A DNA stretch of 13,484 bases from Firmicutes bacterium UBA5388 (lineage in GTDB: Bacteria; Bacillota; UBA4882; UBA10575): assembly GCA_002409975.1 (NCBI GenBank), contig DHOO01000124.1, positions 8,104 through 21,587 on the forward strand, written 5' to 3'. Shown piece after piece: positions 1 through 5,573 of the stretch; position 1 is the first letter of the stretch; the number at the start of each line of letters is the position of its first letter. The notes under the pieces were generated by a model. It did no database searches. It worked only from the letters and a program-made list of their open reading frames with translations, and was not told the DNA's origin. Both the position numbers and the translations under genes were made by a program.

Positions 1-47
1 TCAAAAGGCAACGCAAAAAGCCCGTATAGTCTTTATGTCGTCTTTTA

Positions 48-53
48 TATAAT
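48..53 (+). promoter_or_regulatory. candidate -10 element for the rplJL operon
   Basis: A perfect TATAAT lies in an AT-rich stretch about 45 bases before the conserved core of the L10 leader, so a transcript starting near position 60 would include the whole leader. No good -35 box is visible at the right distance: the bases at 25-30 match TTGACA at only two positions. This is therefore a weak call. Transcription could equally read through from an upstream rplK-rplA operon. Bases 1-47 show no recognisable coding end in any frame. Confidence 0.3.
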
Positions 54-95
54 TCCTCATTGCAAGTAAACTTTAATTTAATAGTTAAATCTAGC

Positions 96-187
96 CATAG
101 ACAGCAGGTATCCGTTGTTAACTAGTTCCTAAGCGGATTTAATGAAAACGCCTGCCGAGGTTGGGAATGATCTTCGTTTGCCGAAGC
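96..187 (+). ncRNA. L10 leader RNA (autoregulatory leader of rplJL)
   Basis: The stretch contains the conserved halves of the ribosomal protein L10 leader. GACAGCAGG lies near 100-108 and CCTGCCGAGG at 151-160. GCAGG (104-108) pairs with CCTGC (151-155), next to purine-rich bases expected to form the kink-turn. Inside, ATCCG (110-114) pairs with CGGAT (134-138), and CTTCG (172-176) pairs with CGAAG (182-186). In Bacillus this RNA is bound by the L10(L12)4 complex, which represses its own operon. The position directly upstream of rplJ fits. The identification rests on recalled motif similarity, not a covariance-model search. Confidence 0.8.
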
Positions 188-227
188 GAGCCCTATTCTC
201 AGTGATCTATGGGGCTCTTTTTGTTTT
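188..227 (+). terminator. intrinsic terminator / attenuator in the rplJ leader
   Basis: GAGCCC (188-193) pairs with GGGCTC (212-217) and is followed directly by TTTTTGTTTT. It lies downstream of the L10-binding structure and upstream of rplJ. This is the arrangement of the Bacillus subtilis rplJL attenuator, where bound L10(L12)4 favours termination. It is likely a regulated attenuator rather than the end of an upstream operon. GGGAAT (163-168) could pair with ATTCTC (195-200) inside the terminator loop, a possible but unproven alternative fold. Confidence 0.75.
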
Positions 228-343
228 ATAGTGTTCATTCTCTGCTTTGGATGTTAGATAAGCTAATACCCCTATCCTATTTATGGTGTGATAGTTTAAG
301 ATGGAGATAACCTATTTAGCCCTAGAAGACAGGAGGTGATAAA

Positions 344-868
344 ATGGCTAGACCAGAAAAGGAAGCGATGGTGGCAGCGGTTTATGAGAAATTAACTAAA
401 TCCCAGGCGGTAGTTTTGGCTGATTTCCGCGGCTTAACTGTTCAAGAAGCGACTACCTTACGCAAGCAATTACGAGAAGCCGGTGTCGAGTTAAGAGTAG
501 TAAAAAATACCTTGGCCCGTCTTGCCGCAGAAAAGGCAGAACTAACAGGACTACAAGCTTTTTTAGAGGGTCCAACGGCTTTAGCTTTTGGGTATGAAGA
601 TCCAGTTGCCCCGGCAAAGATCCTCGCGGAGTTTGCCAAGACCCACAAGAAAGTAGAGCTCAAAGGCGGAGTTTTGGAAGGTAGAGTGATTGATCAAGTA
701 GCGATAACAGCTTTAGCTGAGCTTCCTTCCAGAGAGGTTCTCCTCGGCCAGCTAATCGGTGTTATACAAGCTCCCATCAGAAACCTGGTTAACGTACTTT
801 CCGCGCCGATCCGAAATACAGTTTACGTCTTGGAAGCTGTTCGTCAAAAACAAGCCGGTGAGGCTTAA
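344..868 (+). CDS. rplJ: 50S ribosomal protein L10
   Basis: This encodes a 174-residue L10 (uL10), the base of the ribosomal stalk. It binds 23S rRNA through its globular N-terminal domain and carries L7/L12 dimers on its C-terminal helix. The N-terminus (MARPEKEAMV), the internal VVKNTLARLA segment and the C-terminal tail with two APIRN motifs (roughly residues 140-157), likely within the L7/L12-binding helix, are typical, and the length is normal for the family. The ATG start is fixed by AGGAGGTGAT at 331-340. It is the first gene of the rplJL operon and is probably repressed by its own product bound to L12 through the leader and attenuator upstream. A 251-base gap, long for this gene pair, separates it from rplL. 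Confidence 0.98.
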   Translation: MARPEKEAMVAAVYEKLTKSQAVVLADFRGLTVQEATTLRKQLREAGVELRVVKNTLARLAAEKAELTGLQAFLEGPTALAFGYEDPVAPAKILAEFAKTHKKVELKGGVLEGRVIDQVAITALAELPSREVLLGQLIGVIQAPIRNLVNVLSAPIRNTVYVLEAVRQKQAGEA

Positions 869-911
869 GCTATAAACTATGAATTAGTTCGTCGTCTACG
901 TTAACTTCCAG

Positions 912-940
912 TTGACCAGAAGAAAAAATTAAAATATAGG
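912..940 (+). promoter_or_regulatory. candidate internal promoter for rplL
   Basis: TTGACC (912-917, five of six to consensus) and TATAGG (935-940, four of six) are separated by exactly 17 bases of A-rich sequence. Transcription starting near 947 would give an rplL-only message with a leader of about 170 bases. Such a promoter would help supply extra L7/L12, which is needed at four or more copies per ribosome. The boxes are seen directly; activity is inferred. Confidence 0.45.
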
Positions 941-951
941 TGCTTGCTCAT

Positions 952-1005
952 GTCGGCTACTGCCCGCACACGTGAAGTGATGTCAATCAAAGCCGGGTGA
1001 ATTGC
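952..1005 (+). repeat. dispersed element, copy 1 (rplJ-rplL gap)
   Basis: Bases 970-1004 align without gaps to 5463-5497 in the rpoB-rpoC gap, with 26 of 35 identical. The strongest shared blocks are TGAAGTGA, AATCA, AGC and GGTGAAT. Upstream, both copies also share GTCG (952-955 here), after a one-base gap in the alignment. TGCCCG (961-966) can pair with CGGGTG (994-999) using two GU pairs, so a hairpin is possible but weaker than in copy 2. No known RNA family or mobile element is recognised. Confidence 0.5.
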
Positions 1006-1017
1006 TCAGAGCATTAC

Positions 1018-1093
1018 CTAGTTTCGGAAATTGCATAATTCGTTCAATGAAAGTATTCCGGGTTAATTATGTGATTTCCTCAAGTTAAAAAAG
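1018..1093 (+). promoter_or_regulatory. long stem-loop element upstream of rplL (related to the tuf element)
   Basis: GGAAATTGCATAATT (1026-1040) pairs along all 15 positions with AATTATGTGATTTCC (1065-1079), counting two adjacent GU wobbles, around a 24-base loop. It ends 40 bases before the rplL start. No T-run follows, so it is not a standard terminator. The 5' flank (CTAGTTT), the 5' arm and the 3' flank (CCTCAAGTTAAAAAA, 1078-1092) resemble the element before tuf at 13355-13437. It is probably a 5'-UTR control, processing or stability element. Confidence 0.6.
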
Positions 1094-1119
1094 TTTATTA
1101 AAACAAGGGGGATAATTAA

Positions 1120-1494
1120 ATGTCGAAAATTGAAGAGGTATTAGAGATCGTTAAGGGTATGTCTGTATTGGAATTAAATGATTTAGTAAAGGCTTTTGAA
1201 GAGGAGTTTGGGGTTTCGGCTGCCGCTCCGGTAGCCTTTGCTGCTCCAGCTGCTGGAGCAGCCGCCGCTCCGGTAGAAGAAAAAACCGAGTTTGATGTGA
1301 TACTTGCCTCTATTGGCGACAAGAAGATCAATGTGATCAAGGTCGTCCGTGAGCTTACCGGCTTAGGGCTTAAAGAAGCGAAGGACCTAGTCGATAGCGC
1401 TCCGAAGGCTGTTAAAGAAGGAATTTCCAAGAAAGATGCCGAAGAGATCAAAGCCAAACTGGAAGAAGCAGGCGCCACTATAGAACTAAAGTAA
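1120..1494 (+). CDS. rplL: 50S ribosomal protein L7/L12
   Basis: This encodes a 124-residue L7/L12 (bL12), the flexible multi-copy stalk protein that recruits and stimulates EF-G, EF-Tu and other translational GTPases. The N-terminal dimerisation domain (about residues 1-33) is followed by an Ala/Pro-rich hinge (about 34-53) and the C-terminal factor-binding domain (about 55-124). That domain contains the typical KINVIKVVRELTGLGLKEAK helix segment. Length and all landmarks are normal. The ATG start is supported by AAGGGGG at 1105-1111. The gene is second in the operon, has its own candidate promoter (912-940) and a long stem-loop upstream, and ends just before an intrinsic terminator. Confidence 0.98.
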   Translation: MSKIEEVLEIVKGMSVLELNDLVKAFEEEFGVSAAAPVAFAAPAAGAAAAPVEEKTEFDVILASIGDKKINVIKVVRELTGLGLKEAKDLVDSAPKAVKEGISKKDAEEIKAKLEEAGATIELK

Positions 1495-1502
1495 AATCAA
1501 AA

Positions 1503-1541
1503 AAAGAGGGGCTGTTGCGAAAGAAAAGATAGCCCCTCTTT
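1503..1541 (+). terminator. intrinsic terminator after rplL
   Basis: AAAGAGGGGCT (1503-1513) pairs perfectly with AGCCCCTCTTT (1531-1541) around a 17-base loop, starting eight bases after the rplL stop. The T-tract is short (CTTTGAT), but the 11-bp GC-rich stem at an operon end fits a terminator. The strong rpoB promoter that follows supports separate transcription units for rplJL and rpoBC. Confidence 0.75.
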
Positions 1542-1560
1542 GATAAAATTAAATTTGTTG

Positions 1561-1589
1561 TTGACAAAAAAACCATATAATGATATTAT
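1561..1589 (+). promoter_or_regulatory. sigma-A-type promoter for rpoBC
   Basis: A perfect TTGACA (1561-1566), 17-base spacing and TATTAT (1584-1589, five of six) form a near-consensus vegetative promoter. AATTAAATTT just upstream resembles an UP element. Start of transcription is expected near 1596, giving a leader of about 300 bases before rpoB. Two other TATAAT hexamers at 1576-1581 and 1592-1597 are at the wrong spacing for this -35. Confidence 0.85.
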
Positions 1590-1628
1590 TTTATAATGCT
1601 GAAGTGTTTGCTACTTTATATCCACGTT

Positions 1629-1662
1629 ATCACCTTGTTTATGTGTAGGTGATTTTAATTTT
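1629..1662 (+). promoter_or_regulatory. possible attenuator hairpin in the rpoB leader
   Basis: ATCACCT (1629-1635) pairs with AGGTGAT (1647-1653) and is followed by TTTAATTTT. It begins about 33 bases after the predicted transcription start. The stem is short and only moderately GC-rich, so termination would be inefficient at best. Confidence 0.3.
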
Positions 1663-1741
1663 CTCCTTATATTTTTTCTTTAAAAAACTAAATACGATGA
1701 TCTTTAACCATTCTCAATGCAGGGGTAACAGGAGGTTAGCC

Positions 1742-1768
1742 TTGCTTTTGCCATTTAATGATCTTTAA
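1742..1768 (+). CDS. possible leader peptide upstream of rpoB
   Basis: AGGAGG (1730-1735) stands six bases before a TTG that opens an eight-codon frame, MLLPFNDL, with its TAA inside the second ATGATCTTTAA repeat. The same frame can be extended back to an ATG at 1697 inside the first repeat copy, giving 23 codons, but that ATG has no ribosome binding site. The good Shine-Dalgarno sequence in the middle of an otherwise gene-free leader is the only reason to list it. It may be chance. No function can be given. Confidence 0.22.
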   Translation: MLLPFNDL

Positions 1769-1894
1769 AAATTTTGATCTACGGTAAACTATTATTCAAT
1801 AATATTTTATAACGACTTTAGTAAAAATGCAAACCTTGTTTCTTGAACAGATATTACCATAAAAAATTGTTTAAAAGGGGAAGAGGTGAGGATT

Positions 1895-4800
1895 TTGCCG
1901 GAGGCAATGACTGGGGTAAAAAAAGAAAGAGTCAGTTTTGGGAAGATCGGGGAAATTTTAGAGATTCCCAACCTCATTGAGATCCAACAAAGATCCTATC
2001 AATGGTTTTTGGAGGAAGGGCTACGTGAGGTCTTTCGCGATATCTCACCAATCCAGGATTTTACGGGGAACCTGAATCTCCAAATTGTTGATTATGCGTT
2101 TGGAGAACCTAAGTATGAGGTGGATGAATGTAAGGAGAGAGACACCAATTATGCTGTACCTCTACGGGTAAAAGTTAGACTCATTAATAAAGAAACTGGG
2201 GAGGTAAAGGAACAGGAAGTTTTTATGGGAGATTTCCCGCTCATGACCGAAAAAGGGACATTTATTATTAATGGCGCGGAACGAGTGATTGTTAGTCAGT
2301 TAGTTCGTTCCCCAGGAGTCTATTTCGGAAAGTCCATTGATACCAGTGGAAAAACAATTTACTCCGCAATTATTATTCCTAACCGTGGAACATGGTTAGA
2401 GATGGAGTTTGATGCGAATGATGTTCTTTATGTAAGGATCGACCGCACTAGAAAGATCCCGATCACCATTCTTCTCAAAGCTATGGGTTTGGAGAACAAT
2501 GTCCAAGTTTTAGAGCGATACGGCAATCACCAAGCGATTCAGAATACTCTGGAGCGCGATAGCACACAAAATCAGGATGAAGCGCTGGTTGAGATTTACA
2601 AGCGGTTGCGACCGGGAGAACCGCCCACGGTGGATAGCGCCCGTTCGCTTTTTGAAACTCTCTTTTTTGACCCCAGACGTTATGATTTGGCGGCAGTAGG
2701 TCGGTATAAACTTAATAAAAAATTGAAGATGAATTTACCGCCCAAATCAGTTCCCGCTTATGTCGATGAAGATGGAAACGAGGTTCCGGCGGTAGAAGCA
2801 GTCAAGACCTTGACTCGTGAAGATGTTGAAGCGGTGGTGGGCTATCTGCTTGATCTCTTGGATGGTAAAGGGGAAACCGATGATATTGACCATCTGGGTA
2901 ATAGACGGCTGAAAAGAGTAGGGGAGCTTTTGCAGAACCAGTTTAGAATTGGGCTCTCTCGTATGGAACGGGTCGTTCGCGAGCGAATGACGATCCAGGA
3001 TTTAGATGTAATTACTCCCCAAGCATTAATCAATATTCGTCCGGTTGTGGCTTCAATTAAAGAGTTTTTTGGCTCGAGTCAGCTTTCTCAGTTTATGGAT
3101 CAGACCAATCCTTTAGCTGAATTAACACATAAGCGTCGTCTGTCTGCCTTGGGCCCGGGGGGTCTCTCCAGGGAACGCGCTGGTTTTGAAGTGCGAGACG
3201 TTCATCACTCCCACTATGGTCGGATGTGTCCCATTGAAACGCCTGAAGGTCCTAACATTGGTTTAATTGGTTCACTGACTACTTATGCCCGGATCAATGA
3301 GTATGGGTTTATTGATACTCCTTACCGGCGTGTAGTAAAAGGAAAAGTAACTGATGAGATCGTTTATTTAACTGCTGATGAAGAGGATAAATTTATTATC
3401 GCTCAGGCTAATGAGACTTTTGATCCGGAAACCCGTTTGTTTACTAATAAAAAAGTATCCGCTCGCTTCAAAGAAGCAATTTTGATTGTGCCACAAGAAG
3501 ATGTGAATTTTATGGACGTCTCTCCGAAGCAGTTAGTAAGTATTGCTACGGCGATGATTCCTTTTTTAGAACACGATGACGCTAACCGAGCTTTAATGGG
3601 TTCTAACATGCAACGTCAAGCCGTTCCGTTGTTAACGACTGAGGCGCCACTGGTTGGCACGGGAATGGAGTATAAAGCAGCTGTTGATTCTGGCGTTGTT
3701 ATTGTCACGAAGAGCTCTGGGGTGGTTGAAAAGGTCACCAGTGAGCAGATCTTGATCCGTACGGATCAAGGAAAACAGGAACGCTATAAACTCCATAAAT
3801 TCAAACGCTCTAACCAAGGCACTTGTATTAACCAACGCCCGATTGTTTATTGTGGACAATGGGTACAGGCTGGGGAAGTAATCGCTGATGGTCCATCCAC
3901 GGATTATGGCGAATTAGCCTTAGGAAAAAATGTGCTGGTCGCCTTTATGCCCTGGGAAGGTTTTAACTATGAAGATGCCATTTTAATAAGTGAGAAACTG
4001 GTGATGGATGATACCTTTACTTCTATTCATATTGAAGAATATGAATGCGAGGCTCGTGACACCAAGTTGGGGGCTGAGGAGATTACCAGGGATATTCCTA
4101 ATATCGCTGAGGGTTCTCTTGACGATCTCGATGACAATGGGATTATTAGGGTAGGCGCAGAGGTCCGCCCCGGGGATATTCTTGTTGGGAAGGTAACTCC
4201 TAAAGGAGAGACCGAATTAACAGCTGAAGAACGGCTTTTGCGGGCGATCTTTGGGGAAAAGGCTAGGGAGGTGCGGGACACTTCACTTAAGGTTCCTCAT
4301 GGAGAATCCGGGAAGGTTGTGGATGTTAAGGTTTTTAGCAGAGAGAATGAAGATGAACTTTCCCCGGGTGTTAACAAATTAGTCCGGGTTTATGTGGCCC
4401 AGAAAAGGAAGATCTCCGAAGGGGACAAGATGGCAGGGCGCCATGGCAATAAAGGAGTAATCGCCAAGATACTTCCGATGGAGGATATGCCATTTTTGCC
4501 CGATGGAACACCGGTAGAAATTGTCCTTAACCCTTTAGGCGTTCCTTCGCGGATGAATATTGGCCAGATTCTCGAAACCCACTTGGGATGGGCGGCCAGT
4601 GTCTTGGGTTTTAATGTGGCGACTCCGGTTTTCAACGGCGCCATGGAGGAGGAGATTGTTGAGCTTTTAGAACAAGCTAAGCTCCCTAAAGATGGGAAGA
4701 TCACTCTTTATGACGGGCGCAGCGGTGAACCCTTTGATAAACCAATCACTGTTGGCTACATTTATATGCTAAAACTCGCGCATTTAGTGGATGACAAGAT

Positions 4801-5437
4801 CCACGCCCGTTCTACCGGACCTTATTCGCTTGTTACGCAACAGCCTCTGGGCGGGAAAGCCCAATTTGGCGGACAAAGGTTTGGGGAGATGGAGGTCTGG
4901 GCGTTGGAAGCTTATGGCGCGGCCTATACCCTTCAGGAGTTGTTAACGGTTAAATCTGATGATGTCATTGGCAGAGTCAAAACCTACGAAGCAATTGTTA
5001 AAGGCGAGAATATTCCGGAACCAGGTGTTCCCGAAGGTTTTAAGGTATTAATTAAGGAATTACAAAGCTTAAGCCTGGATGTGAAAGTTTTGGCTCAAGA
5101 AGCTGAAGTTGAATTGAAAGATGATGAAGATGATGTTAGAGAGATGGCCAAAGAGCTAGGACTAGAGATTGAACAACCAGCTTTCCCCGGCCAAGCGCCG
5201 TCGAGGAAGGAAGAATATGATGAAGATGATGGTGACGGGGAAAGTGATGACGATGATGAAGCGGATTATGAAGACGAAACTTATGAAGAAACCGATGAAG
5301 AAGAATTAGAAGAAGAGGATTTCGACGAAGAAGTAGAGTTGCCAGAGGATCTTAATGAAGAAGAAGAGACTCCAGAAGATATGGAAGAAGAAGAACTGCC
5401 GGCTAATGATTTAATTAGGGCAATCAGAGGAAAGTAA
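1895..5437 (+). CDS. rpoB: DNA-directed RNA polymerase subunit beta
   Basis: This encodes the beta subunit of RNA polymerase, about 1180 residues, which forms the active centre with beta-prime. The rifampicin-binding segment GSSQLSQFMDQ begins at residue 393. D402, H412 and S417 match the sensitive E. coli residues D516, H526 and S531. RHGNKG lies near residue 849, and the clamp-connecting C-terminal core with GGQRFGEMEVWALEAYGAA is intact. The start is uncertain. TTG at 1895 is favoured because GAGGTGA (1883-1889) is ideally spaced; GTG at 1886 lies inside that site, and ATG at 1907 has its GGAGG too close. An exceptionally acidic tail follows the core. The gene is driven by the promoter at 1561-1589. 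Confidence 0.97.
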   Translation: MPEAMTGVKKERVSFGKIGEILEIPNLIEIQQRSYQWFLEEGLREVFRDISPIQDFTGNLNLQIVDYAFGEPKYEVDECKERDTNYAVPLRVKVRLINKETGEVKEQEVFMGDFPLMTEKGTFIINGAERVIVSQLVRSPGVYFGKSIDTSGKTIYSAIIIPNRGTWLEMEFDANDVLYVRIDRTRKIPITILLKAMGLENNVQVLERYGNHQAIQNTLERDSTQNQDEALVEIYKRLRPGEPPTVDSARSLFETLFFDPRRYDLAAVGRYKLNKKLKMNLPPKSVPAYVDEDGNEVPAVEAVKTLTREDVEAVVGYLLDLLDGKGETDDIDHLGNRRLKRVGELLQNQFRIGLSRMERVVRERMTIQDLDVITPQALINIRPVVASIKEFFGSSQLSQFMDQTNPLAELTHKRRLSALGPGGLSRERAGFEVRDVHHSHYGRMCPIETPEGPNIGLIGSLTTYARINEYGFIDTPYRRVVKGKVTDEIVYLTADEEDKFIIAQANETFDPETRLFTNKKVSARFKEAILIVPQEDVNFMDVSPKQLVSIATAMIPFLEHDDANRALMGSNMQRQAVPLLTTEAPLVGTGMEYKAAVDSGVVIVTKSSGVVEKVTSEQILIRTDQGKQERYKLHKFKRSNQGTCINQRPIVYCGQWVQAGEVIADGPSTDYGELALGKNVLVAFMPWEGFNYEDAILISEKLVMDDTFTSIHIEEYECEARDTKLGAEEITRDIPNIAEGSLDDLDDNGIIRVGAEVRPGDILVGKVTPKGETELTAEERLLRAIFGEKAREVRDTSLKVPHGESGKVVDVKVFSRENEDELSPGVNKLVRVYVAQKRKISEGDKMAGRHGNKGVIAKILPMEDMPFLPDGTPVEIVLNPLGVPSRMNIGQILETHLGWAASVLGFNVATPVFNGAMEEEIVELLEQAKLPKDGKITLYDGRSGEPFDKPITVGYIYMLKLAHLVDDKIHARSTGPYSLVTQQPLGGKAQFGGQRFGEMEVWALEAYGAAYTLQELLTVKSDDVIGRVKTYEAIVKGENIPEPGVPEGFKVLIKELQSLSLDVKVLAQEAEVELKDDEDDVREMAKELGLEIEQPAFPGQAPSRKEEYDEDDGDGESDDDDEADYEDETYEETDEEELEEEDFDEEVELPEDLNEEEETPEDMEEEELPANDLIRAIRGK

Positions 5438-5445
5438 AAGAGGTT

Positions 5446-5499
5446 GTCGTTCACCCCGGCTTACATGAAGTGAGAAAAATCAGAGCTAGGTGAATCGAC
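5446..5499 (+). repeat. dispersed element, copy 2, with strong hairpin (rpoB-rpoC gap)
   Basis: GTCGTTCACC (5446-5455) pairs with GGTGAATCGAC (5489-5499) with one bulged T. After a small internal loop, GGCTT (5458-5462) pairs with GAGCT (5483-5487) using GU pairs. The roughly 20-base apical region holds the block shared with copy 1 at 970-1004 (26 of 35 identical). It starts eight bases after the rpoB stop and lacks a T-run, so it is not an ordinary terminator. It could act in message processing or in setting rpoB/rpoC ratios, or be an inserted repeat. Confidence 0.55.
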
Positions 5500-5573
5500 A
5501 TTGGAGCGGTAGTGTTATTCAGGGAAGTAGTTATCAAGAAATCATAAAATTTGCGTCAGGGAGGGATTGATCC

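Larger units (their letters stand above)
1596..1882 (+). other. long AT-rich 5' leader of rpoB
   Basis: No conventional gene lies between the rplL terminator and rpoB; many Bacilli carry an rsmC-type methyltransferase gene here. Visible contents are a 7-bp hairpin followed by T-rich sequence (1629-1662), two copies of ATGATCTTTAA (1697-1707 and 1758-1768), and a perfect AGGAGG (1730-1735) in front of a very short reading frame. From about 1770 to 1880 I see only AT-rich sequence with no clear structure. No known riboswitch class was recognised. Confidence 0.5.

Noticed and set aside
1116..1478. 120-codon open frame on the minus strand opposite rplL
   Set aside because: It lies antisense to a complete, canonical rplL, is Ala/Ser-rich as a mirror of the Ala-rich hinge, and has no ribosome binding site or recognisable product.
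3071..3160. Rifampicin resistance changes in rpoB
   Set aside because: The positions equivalent to E. coli D516, H526 and S531 are the sensitive residues.
5210..5400. Acidic tail of rpoB as a frameshift or assembly artefact
   Set aside because: The frame continues cleanly from the conserved core to a single stop, and acidic beta tails are known in Bacillota.
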